A stretch of 64,000 nucleotides of DNA from Litsea cubeba (taxonomy: Eukaryota; Streptophyta; Magnoliopsida; Laurales; Lauraceae). The position numbers and the translations under genes were made by a program. Where the stretch lies: NCBI GenBank assembly GCA_012931725.1, contig CM022953.1:61406881-61470880 (forward strand), in the 5' to 3' direction. Under the pieces are notes generated by a model. The model was not told the DNA's origin, searched no databases, and saw only the letters and a list, made by a program, of their open reading frames with translations. Positions 22,280 through 33,803 of this stretch are shown here, one piece after another (the first letter of the stretch is position 1; each line of letters opens with the position of its first letter).

Positions 22280-24270
22280 GGTAGGCGCCCAGAGGGTGGA
22301 GCTTATCCTGACAGTTTATGCTTTTCAGACCTTTCGATCTCTTTTCGGAATTCCGGAGGGTTTTTACTTGATGAATTTAAATGTCTAAGATTGTTTTGAG
22401 TCTCTGATGCTCTAATGTCAAAGTGATGCGGATTCGGATTTTGAAACAAAATCAAGAATTCGTGTTTTAGTGCAAGCGGGAGGATAGGCACCAAAGGGGT
22501 GGCTCCCAGGAGAGTGTAGAAGGATGGGCGCCCAAGGAGTGCTGCCCAGGTGGATTGCCTGAGGTTTTCAAGTGTGCTGGATGGGAGTTACTTATTGGTC
22601 CTTGGGTCCGAGGATTTTTTTAGGTTCTAGTCCTAATTAGTTTAAGTTGTAAGGTGTTAATTATTTATTTTTAGTTGAATTGGTTGGGTAGGGTTGACGT
22701 GTAGGCTAGGCGCCTAGAGGGTGGTGCCTAGGTGAATCTGACAAGATGGGCACCAAAGTGGTGGCGCCAAGATGGATTGATAGGCTAGGCACCTAGGGAG
22801 TGGTGCCCAGGTGGATTGAAAAGCTAGGCGCCCAAGGAGTGGTGCCCAGGTGACGACTGCCTTGTGGTTTGGTCGGTTCCAAAGGGTTTTGGGTATTAAG
22901 TCTGAATCGGTTAAGGTTTCAGTGTTTTAAGGTTAAAAGTGTTTTATTATGTTGGTTGGGATTGGTTTGAGGTTTTAATTAATCGGACTAAGTTGTGAAT
23001 TGAGGTTTTTCTGATAAAAAAAGGGCTGAGCGCCCAGGGTGTGGTGCCCAGGTGAATCTGGCAGGATGGGCACCCAGGGGGTGTCTCCCAGATTGGCTGT
23101 GTTTTAGGGTTTGGTTAGGTTTTGTGATTCTTAGGTCAACTCAAGTTTGAATTGACAGGACTTAGTGTATTTTGATGGAGAGTGTTTATTCGTGTCTTCA
23201 ATTGAGGATGAATTAGGTTTCAATTAATTGGGTTTTAATTTTTAGTTGATGTTTTCCAAAGGATTTGGACAAGATGGGCACCCAAGGCATGGTGCCTAAG
23301 TGGCTTGACAGGCTGGGCACCCAGGGAGTGGTGCCCAGGTGACTGTCTTGAGGTCGGGTTTGGTTGTGTTTCTAGGTTGATTCGAAGTTGGGCTTTGTGG
23401 TTTAATGTATTTGGATGAAAGGTATTTTTTTTAGTATTTGGTTGGGAAAGAATTAGGTTTCAATTAATAAGGTTTGATTTTTTAATTGATGGTTTCCTAA
23501 GGAAAGAGTAGTCTAGGTGGAGTTCACAGGATGGGCGCCCAGAGGGTGGTGCCCAAGTGGATTGACAGGCTAGGCGCCCAGGGGGTGGTGCCCAGATGAC
23601 TGCCTTGTGGTTTGAGTTGGTTCGATGATCCTTAAATTAATTCGGGGTTGAATTGATTAGGGTCTCAGGTTTCTTAAGTCTAAAAGTGTTTTAATGTGTT
23701 AATTCAGGTTGGTTTAATTGGAAGTTTTAATTAGGAATTTTTTAGTGAAAGGATAGGATGGGCGCAAGGGGGGTAGTGCCCAGGTGGACTGGAAGGCTGG
23801 GCGCCCAGGTGGATGTTTGTCTTGGTTTTGTGTTGTGTGTTCTTTTTAGATTAATTCAAGTTTAGATTGATTTAAGGTTTCAAGTCTGTTAAATTAATAA
23901 TGTTTTATTATGTGTTGATTCGAGTCTTGTTTCAATTGGGGTGTCTTAGTGACAGGATAGGATGGGTGTCCAGAGGGTGGTGCCCAGATGGACTTGGCAG
24001 GCAGGGCAACCAGGGGGTGGCGCCCAAATGGATGCTTTGGTTTTTTGTCGGTTTTTTATTTTTTAAGTTAATTTGAGTCTAAATTGATTAAGATTTCAGG
24101 TCTTTTAAGTTGAAAGTATTTTAGTGTGTTAATTGGGGTTGGTTAGAGTCTTAATTAGTTAGATTAAATTTTAAGTGGAGCTTCTTAGGGAATGAGTAGG
24201 ATGGGCACCCAGGGAGTGGTGCCCAGGTGGATTTGGCAGAATGGGCACCCAGGGGGTGGCGCCCAGATGG
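22280..24270. repeat. Tandem array, ~240-bp monomer with paired GGCRCC-N8-GGYGCC motifs
   Basis: Monomers of about 204-255 bp each carry two copies of a short inverted-repeat motif roughly 40 bp apart (pairs near 22783/22823, 23028/23065, 23274/23313, 23529/23570, 23756/23797, 23960/24000 and 24199/24239). They are joined by AT-rich spacers with shared phrases such as AAAAGTGTTTTA and TTTTAATTAAT. The first 500 bp holds more irregular copies. In the motif the spacing between arms is almost always eight bases. The best copies are perfect (GGGCACC / GGTGCCC at 24199). Confidence 0.8.
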
Positions 24271-24455
24271 ATGTGCTTTAGGTTTTTTAAGTTCTTAGTT
24301 ATTTTTAATCTGAATTAATTAAGGTCTTAAGGTCTTTTGAATTAAAGGAGTTTACTGTATTAATTGGTGTGAGACTAAAATCTCAATTAATTATGTTTAA
24401 TCCTCAATTAGGGACTTTTAGTGAATAAGCAAGCTAGGCTCAATGGAGGAGAAGT

Positions 24456-25120
24456 CTATCCTAAGAGTTTGGGTTCCCTAATCAATCTTAGTGATTCCTT
24501 AATCCAATTTTAGTCCAAATTAATTAGATTGTTTGTTTTAGGGTTCTTAATGATTTGGAAATTCTTAAGTTAATTAATTATGACATTTTAGCTAATCTTA
24601 GGATTTATCCTACTTAGGCATGAGATTTGATAACCTAGACTATCTCCTACTATTTTTGGGTTTTCTTTGTATTTTTTAATTTGTTTTTGGTTTCTCCTCT
24701 AATTTACTAGAGAGTAAGGAAAGAGAAGAAATAGTTTTATGTTTTATGATTTTTTTTGGGTTTTTTATGACTTTATTACTCAAATGATATGATGTGAGAT
24801 GTGATAGAAATGATGATTCGAAGTTCAGAACATATCAAACAAGCAAACATATCATTGTTATGCAATTTCTAAATGAACTAAATATGAAAAATAAAAAATT
24901 GTGCACGAAAGTGGAACAGTCTACTTGCGCCTACCTTGTTCAGTCAGGGTTTCCAACAAAACACAATGAATGCACAATAGTCTTAGGATTTTCAACACGA
25001 TTTCCGATATTCAGCAACTGATGTGAATGTCCTAATGCGGACTATACTAATGATGCAATTAACGAATCTACGAGAAAATGATGCAAAAGGTAGAGATCTA
25101 AACCACAGACCCTGTCTCAG
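24456..25120. other. T-rich non-coding stretch
   Basis: Long T-rich lines followed by mixed sequence, with no coding region or boundary seen. Probably part of the same retroelement as the flanking arrays. Confidence 0.4.
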
Positions 25121-25194
25121 AAGGGTAGGCGCCCAGAGGGTGGCGTCCTGCCTGTCCAGAGAGGGTAGGCGCCTGGTAGGTGGCGTCCAGCCTT
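25121..25194. repeat. Isolated pair of the GGCGCC motif
   Basis: Two copies (GGCGCCCAGAGGGTGGCGTC and GGCGCCTGGTAGGTGGCGTC) 40 bp apart. They show the same design as the arrays but end GGCGTCC and sit alone between the arrays. Confidence 0.7.
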
Positions 25195-25550
25195 TCTGTT
25201 GAGAGCATTTTGCAATCTCCTCGATCTAAATGATGATGATGATGATGCTATAAATGCGAGATCTAACCTAGTTAAGCAATTAGAACTACGAAATCAATGC
25301 AGATCTACACCACTAGTATGAATCTAAACATGTTATTAATGTGATGAGATGATGATACCATTTTTTTTATCAAAAACTAATATAGATCTATGATGCTTAA
25401 ATGATCCTAAGCATGTTTCTAAACAAAGATGATGATAAAATGCAATAAAAGAAGAGAGAGATCTAGGAATATCGGTTTGAATCACACTTTTCAAGTTCCT
25501 AGAATGAAGCTTTCGCGAAGAACCATAGCTCTAGTTAAAGATATGGAAGT

Positions 25551-27575
25551 TGTTGGGATTGGTGTATGCCCTAAAGCCCACTAGCTGCACTCTCATCTTT
25601 TGTTACTGGATATTTACTGGTTATTTAATAGAATGACTCTTTCTCTTTAAACATGTATATATGTATAGTTGTGTAAGGCCCATTATTTCTAGTAAATGAA
25701 TTAGGTGTGTAGTGCCTACACACAGATAGGTCTGACTCATGGACACTGGAAATAATAAAATTGTTCATAACTGAAAGATGGAGTTGGGCACTTCATCTTG
25801 GTATAAGTTATAGTGAGAGACTCTCCTGTATTTAGGGTAACTTACCTAAGTCATGGGAGGACATTCCCGGATTTATCTCATTAGTGCGTATGCAATGCAT
25901 TGAACAGGACCATTGTAGGTGTGATCTCTAAAATAGTACTATCACTGAGAGAGATCAAGTCACCTCATGCTACTGAGTGATCAGTGCTCTTAATCTTGAG
26001 CATTTGTGGATGAATTGACGAAGTCAAGTTCTTGTGTTTTAATTCACTATGGGTGAGATTCTTTTCATGGGTCAACAGCTCTATGTTTTGGGTACTCGGA
26101 CTTGATCAGTTGGGACGTGTAGATGCAATAAAGAATCTATGCCATCTAATGATGGAATGATCGTCCCCTTAGAATTATCTGATTAATCATCGAAATCTAA
26201 GATCTTAGTATATGGATGTTCCATATGGATATTGAACTTGTGGGTCGCTCCCTGGACCAAGAGAATGACATCCGGATGATGGTTAAGTTAAGGATATGAA
26301 GTTCTAAGGTTTAGATGTAATCGAGAAGGTTGATAGTACATTGGATAACCTAACTTGATTATGGATGTTACATAGAGGTGCATTCAGGTCATTACACTTA
26401 GTAGGTCGAAGACAACTGTCACTTTCTGACTAGCTTAATATCATATTAAATATTTGTCCCTGGAGTTCAACCATAACTCTTTAGTGGAATGAGTTAAGGT
26501 TAAAATGGTCTTAATGTTGCTATGGGTTTAGCATGGACATTTTGGTCATTTTGGGAGCCAAGGGCAAATATGTCTTTTGGTCCCTTCTCTAGTCACTTTC
26601 CAAGATTGGCATGGTTTCCTAAAATGTTTAGATGACATATGGTTGAATTATTTTAGTGGAAGAATAATTTTGAGTTTAAATTCAAATAGGCCTTTGATGG
26701 CATACATGAATTTAATTCTAGATAAATTATTTGTGGGCCATGGTGTGCATTAGTATGTGGGACGTCCATAATGGGAATTCCATGGGTAAGGTTTCTAATT
26801 TTGAGTAGGTCTCTCTACTTGGAAGGTTGGACTCCTCTTTGGATTAGTATTCCTATAAGAAAGTTTCCTTCTTGAATTAGAAACTTAAATTAGTAAGTGT
26901 TGTGCAACTAGGATTACTAATTGCCAAAGTTTATGGAATGTTCCTTTAGTTTCCTTTTCTAATTGGAGTGTTTCTAAAAGGAAATAAATCTTTAGATTAT
27001 ACTTTCCTTTTAGGACATCTATGAGAATTATAAGAGATAACTTTTTAGGAAAGGATTCCCAAAGTTTCTATAAAAAGGAGGAGGCTTCCCCCCTTGGACG
27101 TCCAACACTAAGGAGAGTCCCATCCCACACGTCCAACCCCCTTTCTTCTTCTTTGAAGATAGTTCAAGGTCTGAGATTTTTTTCCATAGAAAATAGTTCT
27201 CAAAACCCATCTAGAAATCTAGATTAAGATCCCACCATCTTAGCCAATTAGATTTGGAAGTAAAATAGAGAAGAAGATCAAAATCAATTCTACTGCAGAA
27301 AATTCCAGCAAGTTGTTTGCTAATTGCAAGTCTGAGTTCAGCCCTTTGGATCTTTTATTTCAGAGATTTGAAGTCTACACATCATCAAGGTAATAGTCTT
27401 CTTGAATCTCCCTTAATTATACACTTGTTGATCATGAAACCATGGAGTTATTATGCGATCAATATGGCTGATTGGCGCTGCCCAGATCAGATTTTTTTAA
27501 AAATCTGTTATGTTACAAATCAACCATGGACGTCTTCCCCTAGTGATGTCCAGATCTGAATCGCAGTTTCTTTCA
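25551..27575 (+). mobile_element. Solo LTR (2,025 bp), Copia-like, TSD GAAGT
   Basis: It starts TGTTGGGATTGGTGTATGCC, a start seen in a widespread group of plant Copia-type LTRs, and ends TTTCTTTCA. GAAGT is directly repeated on both sides (25546-25550 and 27576-27580). There is no internal coding sequence or second LTR, so it is a solo LTR left by LTR-LTR recombination. It splits the GGCRCC-containing element. Plus-strand orientation is inferred from the start motif. Confidence 0.75.
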
Positions 27576-27837
27576 GAAGTCTCCTCCTCTATTTCCTCTT
27601 CTTCTTCTCTAGATCTGAAGCTCTCTCTCTAATGGTGGCTACCTTTCTCATCTTGCATATTCTCTATACTTTTCTCTCTTTTTAGGGTAGCTCCCTTGTA
27701 AATGAGGTTAAGAGATCCTTAAATAAAGGTCTGGGATGAGTTTAGGAGGGTTAGGGCTTCATTACTTCATGTTTATTGAAGGTTCCACGCATCCCAAGGT
27801 GGCATAAGTGTTTTTAGGATGAACTAGGTTTGGTAAA

Positions 27838-28680
27838 TAGGTTGGACGCCCATGGAGTGGTGCTCAGGTGGCTACGTAGGGTGGGCGCCCACAGGGTGGT
27901 GCCAAGGTGGTCCCTGATAGTGTGGGCGCCCACGAGGTGGAGCCTACGTGGTTTGGCTCATTTTCAGAGTTTGGTCTTATTTGGAGTCGGGATTAAACGA
28001 AAAGATCTTCAGCTGGGGGACCTACACTAGCACTTAATTGAATGGGCGCCACAAGGGTGGTGCCCAGGTGGACTGGACATGGTGAGCGCCCACCATAGGG
28101 TGCCTATGTGGACTAGGGAGTGTGGGTGCCACAAGGGTGGTGCCTAGATGGAACTCCGTTATCTTGAAGTTGGGTCCCTATTTGGAGTGGTCCCGGGCTA
28201 TTGTTAGGCCAAACTAGTGATTTTAGAGGGTAGGCGCCACACATGGGGTGCCTAGGTGGATTGGGGAGTATGGGCGCCACACATGGGGTGCCTAGGTGGA
28301 TTTGAGTAGGGTGGGCGCCATACATGGGGTGCCTAGGTGGAGTTCCATCACTTTAAAGTTGGGTCCCTATTTGGAGTGGTCCGGGCTTCCCTTAGTTAAA
28401 TTGGTGGAATAGGAGGGTGGGCGCCACACATGGGGTGCCTAGACGGTCACGGTTAGTATGGGCGCCACAAGGCTGGTGCCTATTGGGTTCCAGTAGGGTG
28501 GGCGCCACTAAGGTGACTACGTTGAGTGGTCCCGGTCCGTTTTAGGACGAACTAGTGATTTTGGAGGGTGGGCACCACACATGGGGTGCCTAGGTGGCCA
28601 CGACTAGAGTGGGCGCCTACCATGGGGCGTCTAGATGCAATGGAGTAGGGTGGGCACTACTTGGGTGGTGCCTAGATGGA
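27838..28680. repeat. Tandem array, 150-200 bp monomer with triplets of GGCRCC-N8-GGYGCC motifs
   Basis: Each of five monomers carries three motif copies about 40 bp apart (near 27840/27880/27922, 28040/28085/28124, 28231/28269/28311, 28415/28457/28497 and 28567/28607/28648). They are separated by a spacer containing GGGTCCCTATTTGGAGTGGT and a GCCAAACTAGTGATTTT-like phrase. The triplet design and spacer differ from the doublet array at 22.3-24.3 kb, but the core motif and its eight-base gap are the same. Confidence 0.8.
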
Positions 28681-29187
28681 TTTCCATCACTCTTTCTAAG
28701 GCAAACTCTGAAAACTCATAATTTTTTATCCGCTTATCGGATTTGGACGTTCTACATACCGTCGGAAAGCTCTCGAAGTGAAGAATCCAAGTATCCAACT
28801 GTCCTATTGATTAGGGGCTGGAAAAAAGGGGGGCCTCTGGATCAATGGATCTGGCTTCCTAATTTAAGGTAATCGGGTGGCATTTGGGCAAGCTAAGTGT
28901 AATCTTCGTAAGAATTGGCCTAAGCATGTCTTAAGTGGTCCGGAATATGTAGAATTAGTGTAGTGGTCCACTCCTTGCATGAAAGGTGAGTTGGACTCGA
29001 GATCTCGACGCGATTTGGCTTTCCTCTCACGAGTTTCTAGAAGTCGTTGAACTAAGTCTAAACTATCAACAAGCATCTTCATTGTCATTAATTAATCTGA
29101 ATTATGCCATTAATCATTCAATTATTGGTGAAATGGGGGCACCGCTATATATGACAGGTATTTAAGGCTATCATAGGGGCCAAATGA
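28681..29187. other. Non-coding U3-like sequence
   Basis: Mixed sequence between the triplet array and the TGTAGACACC terminus. It contains AAACTCATAATTTTTTATCC and CGTCGGAAAGCTCTCG phrases of a kind common in plant gypsy LTRs. No coding region supported. Confidence 0.4.
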
Positions 29188-29197
29188 GGTGTCTACA

Positions 29198-30350
29198 ATG
29201 AAAGCTTTGTCTTCTCCGGTGGCTAATCCCTTTGATTGGATCTTCTAGATGAAGCTAAGTTAATCCTATTCCTTTTTGCTTATGCTCTTAATTCCCTTTC
29301 TTTATGTGCTTAATATGCTATAATATATTTTTCTTCATTGCAATGTGCTACCTTCCATGCTTATTTTCTATCTTAGCATTCTTTTTACTATATATGCTTA
29401 GGTTTGATAAATCATGCGTAGGAGTTAATATCTTTTGATGGTTTATGCTTACTTTTGATAGATAGTCATTAGGAATATTTTCTTTTATGAAGGAAAGAAA
29501 GTCTTAGTTATTAGATTATTAATTTCTATCTTAGAGCTTTAAAGTTATATTTTCCAAATCTAAGCATTGATTTATCATTATATTTGAGTATTTTTTTGGG
29601 AAAAGAGAAGACCATTAGTGTTGGATTAATGTCATTTAGTGGATTCTAGATGGTTCAATCTATCCATTAGTATTGCTTGTTGCTTATTTTACCTACTATA
29701 GTTAGATTCCATTTACATTCACACACTCTTATTCACTTATTTTAATTCTCACACTCTATTTCTCTATCTACATCTTCATATCCATTAGCTTATTTGTTCT
29801 TACCCTCTATGTGTTTATTTTTATTCCCCTTTGACTTTACACTATTTTAGCACACTTTTTTTCATTTTCATCCATTCATTCCCTTACTCACTCACTTGTT
29901 ATTAGCTCATTTCCATGGATGTGTTTATTTTCTTTTTTGTCTTGATCTTTCACTTCTTGTTTTCACACACGCATTCACTTGATCTATCTAACATTGCTCA
30001 ATTGTTCTTGTATTAGCCTTGTCATTTTGCTTTTGTTATTAACTTGTTACTAATCTTGTTCTTGGTTTGTTCTCACTTGAGTTTTTTCTATTTTTACTAA
30101 CATTTCTTTGTTATCTAGTTTCTTATTTTCTTTTAGTTTGCATTTTTTATTTCCATTGTTATTATCTTGTTTTGTATTTCCATTGTTTTTGTTATCTCCA
30201 TTTGCATTTGTTAGCTATAATTGAGTTGATATTCATTTTCATTGATCATTGTTATTTTCCTTGTAACGATCCTTGTGGGAAAGATATTCGGACTTTCATA
30301 GTCTACATTACTTGAGACAACCGTATAATTGCAGACTTCGCATCATCTAC
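29198..30350 (+). other. T-rich LTR-like segment, boundaries uncertain
   Basis: Very T-rich sequence that finishes with CTTGTAACGATCCTTGTGGG and GAGACAACCGTATAATTGCA, a style typical of the ends of plant gypsy LTRs, up to GCATCA at 30345. TCTAC occurs both at 29192-29196 and 30346-30350, but the left copy overlaps the TGTAGACACC terminus on the other strand, so this could be chance. No coding region. Confidence 0.35.
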
Positions 30351-30944
30351 TGGGAGACCACCATCAAGAGATTGGGATTAAAAAAGAGACCCATAAAGTG
30401 GGATTTAAAAAAACCCATCATTGAGATCAAATGGGAGCAACTTCTATACTAATTGTCTCCTCTCCTCATTTTATGTGGTGTTCAAACCATCCCAACCTCA
30501 TCCTCTCCCGCCCTTTTACCTGGCATAGTGGGAAGACACACTAGTGGCCTGTGATGAATACAATAGTTTCTCTGCAACATCCCCATCTATTGATACTTAG
30601 CCAACTGTATAAAATGGCTCTACCATTTATTGTATACATTGCTTAATGAGGACAAATGATAGTCATGCTTTCTTTTTCTTGGGTCTGCAACTTTACAGGT
30701 AACGCCACATTTGAATGATCCGAGACATATCTCTCAATTGCCTTATATGGGCCATGCCCACGTTGGACGAAACGTTCTAGTCTCCACAGTCTCCATGGAT
30801 ATGCACTTGTTGCAAGGCCACCAGTCCCTTAGTCTTAAATGTAATGTGATAGTAATGTGACACTGTTCACCTGGACTTTTGAAGGTGGTTTGCAACACCA
30901 TGGAGAAAAAGGATGAGATGAAGAATAAGACATTAAGAGATGTT
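30351..30944. other. Sequence with no recognised gene
   Basis: Mixed-composition DNA between the LTR-like end and the right inverted arm. A minus-strand open frame at 31024-30743 has no family pattern I know, and it overlaps the inverted-repeat arm. Confidence 0.4.
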
Positions 30945-31091
30945 CTGACGAGCGACCCTAGCGTCGCCCATGGAGACGCAATCGTCGCTAAGAAAAAAGT
31001 ATAAAAAATTGGCGTGCTACACACTTTGCGAGGACCTTTCGCGATAAATGGCTGAATTTTGGGATTTTTTGAGTAAAATCCTCTAAAATTA
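30945..31091 (-). repeat. Right arm of the widely spaced inverted repeat
   Basis: Reverse complement of 19943-20130 in diverged form, sharing GCGAAAGGTCCTCGCAAA, AGGATTTTACTC and CATGGGCGACGCTAG-like words. Confidence 0.65.
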
Positions 31092-31153
31092 AACTGGATG
31101 TAGAATATAGCTTATGTTTATGAACTGGATGTAGAATATAGCTTATGTTTATG
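31092..31153 (+). repeat. 31-bp perfect tandem duplication
   Basis: The unit AACTGGATGTAGAATATAGC... occurs twice without difference at 31092-31122 and 31123-31153. Confidence 0.9.
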
Positions 31154-31280
31154 TGCAAATGATCCAGAAAATTAAATTATTGGAAAATGAAAAAAACAGA
31201 TAAAAGAGAAGGATTAAAAAAATAATAAATAACTGAATAAATTGAACCAAATTGATGTGAACCCATAAGGGGGCCCCACA

Positions 31281-31843
31281 TAGAGGTGGCGAAATATGAC
31301 CCGACCCGACCTGCGTACCCGCTTAAGCCGACCTGTTTGATAGGCGGGTTGGTCACGGGTCAAGTATTCATGACTTGCAATTAAGCGGGTCGGGTTAGGG
31401 TTGACCCGCAGAACCCGCTTATTTAAGCTAAAATTGAATTTGATTATTTTACTGCATAGGCTAAAAAAAAATATGAATGGACCTTAACCAATTCAACCCC
31501 ACCCTTTTTATTAATGGAAAACAAGGTAATGCGCATCAAATGATTGTTGAAATGAGATTAGACCAAATTTGAGCTTAAAAGTCAGTTTTTGGTCATGCAG
31601 GAAACCATGGTTGAGTCGATTGATTCACTAGATGGATGTGAGTTGTGCTGGTCGACCTGACATATATAACACGTAATGGTTATGCGGGTTTAAGTGGGTC
31701 GGGTTGGGTTGACCCGTGGTAGGTGCGGGTTAGGGGTTTCCAACCCGTTTAATAAACGGGTCGGATGCGGGTTAGACTTGTATAACCCGTTTAATAAACG
31801 GGTCCGACCCGTTTAGCACAACCCGACCCGATTGCCACCTCTA
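31281..31843. mobile_element. Non-autonomous hAT-like element (563 bp)
   Basis: TIRs TAGAGGTGGC at 31281 and GCCACCTCTA ending at 31843, a terminus familiar from plant hAT elements. The flanking 8-mers GCCCCACA (31273-31280) and ACCCCACA (31844-31851) agree at seven of eight bases. Inside, GACCCG/CGGGTC words are repeated on both strands (for example 31300-31400 and 31690-31830), giving strong self-complementarity. No transposase. Confidence 0.75.
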
Positions 31844-31851
31844 ACCCCACA

Positions 31852-33240
31852 TGCAAGGCGCGACCATAAAGGGAGGCCCTATGGTCCCCCATAGGGTGTG
31901 CGAACATGATTGCCATTTTAACAATTGTTAAGGGAATGTTGGGAAATTGTGAAAAATAAGAATCCTAATTTTATCGAAAGTTGGTTTGGGCCAATCAAAA
32001 TAAGTTTTTTTCTTAATTAGTGGAGCCCAACAAGATGTGTGAACCCAACCTCGGAAATTAATTTAATTTAATATTTTAATTCTTTCATATTTATTTATCA
32101 AGATTTTTATAAGAATCTTATATTGTAAAAAATGATAGGGACTGCAGACCCCACACATTTAAAATAAATTAAAATAAATAGTTATAAATATGCGGTCAAA
32201 GAAGTGTAAGTATTTTATAGGCATGTTTACGAAAAAGGCTTCAAATATTCCTATACCTCAAAATCAGTCCTTAAATACACTTATGCCCTAATCAATTCTC
32301 TCCCGTAAGAACCCTTTTTCTAGGACAAAATTTTTGTTCACTTGTTTTTTCACGTGCTCACAAGTGTTGACCAAATTACCCTTCATTAGCTTTTTTTCGC
32401 GAGTCCGGGAGTAATATCTCGTGCTCACGATTAGGTCCATGTGGCATTATGATTTTAACTTCCAGTCTCTCAGAATATTTTTCCTTCACTTCCTATGAGG
32501 TCTATGCTAGTCTTCCCCTTTTCTATTTTTCAAACTTATAGGCCTTCAATTCGAAGAGAATTAGCTAAAGTTATGGAGGTTTTCATTGGTTTTCTCAACT
32601 AAGAATAAGGAAATAACTAAAACATGATTTAGTCTCGAGCTTGAGAGTTTATTCTCAAATTCAAGAGTATACTCGTGAGTTCGAGAGTTAAACTTTCACA
32701 AAATAAGATGGTCTAAGTTACATCATGTTGGATAATTTCTTTTTCAAAATTAAGATACAATTTATGTGATAGTATTGGTTGATGATACTTTCTTTGTTTG
32801 TTAAACAATTTAATGCAAAGTAATGGATTGTAGGCTTTTTAAACGATCTAATAAATGTTGTCGGTCATAACCACAATTTTTGGCATTCACGTGACTATGT
32901 AAAATGTAAAAATCTAGAAAGGGAATCTAGATAGTCTCACATGAAATTTTCAAAGGAACATGACTAACGAGTTCAAGAAATGACACTTGTGAGATCTTAG
33001 ACATTACTCGCGAACTCACAAAAAAACAAATGAAAGGCAATTTGGTTCGAAAAATAATGATATTTACTGCATAGGATCTTTTTAGGCATTACATGCATTT
33101 GAGGGACTATTATGTATAAAGAGAGCAACTAATGCCACACCCATTTCCTCCTTTTCCACACTCCTTCTTTCTACACACCATTCAAGTGTGAGGATTTTAA
33201 TTTTCTCTTTGCACACCCCCATAATAACTAAACTACTCCC
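31852..33240. other. AT-rich intergenic sequence
   Basis: No coding region. Parts near 32215-32260 and 33035-33110 resemble 14510-14640, so a dispersed repeat relic is present. Confidence 0.45.
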
Positions 33241-33269
33241 ACCCCAGCCGCCATCTCCTGCGGAAGCAT

Positions 33270-33530
33270 TGTCGGAGGGGGAGAGGGAGAGAGGCGGGTG
33301 GCGGAGAGGGAGATGGAGAGAGAGAGAGGGAGAGGGAGAGAGAAGGGAAGAGGTAGGCGGAGGCGAGTAGGGAGAGGGAGAAAAAAAGAGGGAGAGTGGG
33401 TGAGTTCAGACTGTAGGCGGAAGCGATCAGGGAGAGATAGAGTTGAGTAAAGAGAGGGAGAGCGAAAGGAGAGGGAGAGAGACAGAGAGAAGGACCGAGA
33501 GAGAAGGAGAGGGAGAAGAAGGTGGGGTGG
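33270..33530 (+). repeat. Purine (GA/GGA) tract upstream of FKBP13
   Basis: About 260 bp almost wholly of G and A on the plus strand (GGGAGAGAG-type), ending some 270 bp before the FKBP13 start codon. A frame through it is compositional. GAGA-rich tracts near promoters can bind BPC/GAGA-binding proteins or form triplex DNA; neither is shown here. Confidence 0.75.
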
Positions 33531-33803
33531 GGTATATTAGTAATATTCTTTTAATAAAAATGGGGAGCGGGGAAAGGAGAAAGGGGTGTGGCTTTTGCAG
33601 CCCTCTTGTGTAAATGCCCCTATTTTATTCTGTAGCATCCAAAAGGCCTAAAGTCTTTTAAGAGGATCCTGATTTTGAACGGTTCATAATATTTCAATAT
33701 CCCGTTGAGTGATTTGTGTACTGAAATGTCTTCCTCACTTCCTTTCCTATCCATTCTTCCATGCATCTGAGCACTTGGCGTTGGAAAGGAGAAAGCAGCA
33801 GAA

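Larger units (their letters stand above)
21700..29197 (-). mobile_element. Probable Tat/Ogre-like retrotransposon non-coding region with GGCRCC arrays; ends uncertain
   Basis: On the minus strand the sequence from 29197 begins TGTAGACACCTCATTTGGCC, close to the TGTTGACACC start of the Tat LTRs at 3258 and 14363. It looks like an LTR start with no polypurine tract before it. Going leftward it has a U3-like block, a triplet motif array (28.68-27.84 kb), an AG-rich R-like block (about 27650-27580), a nested solo LTR, a U5-like T-rich stretch and a doublet motif array (24.27-22.28 kb). I found neither a primer binding site nor the other LTR end, so the left limit is a guess and no gag or pol is visible. 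Confidence 0.4.

Noticed and set aside
22280..28680. CRISPR-like array
   Set aside because: Eukaryotic context, unit length 150-255 bp, repeats not identical and spacers homologous to each other.
30743..31024. 93-codon minus-strand frame
   Set aside because: No family pattern; it overlaps the inverted-repeat arm.
33188..33370. 60-codon frame in the purine tract
   Set aside because: Arg/Glu/Gly-rich translation of GA repeats.
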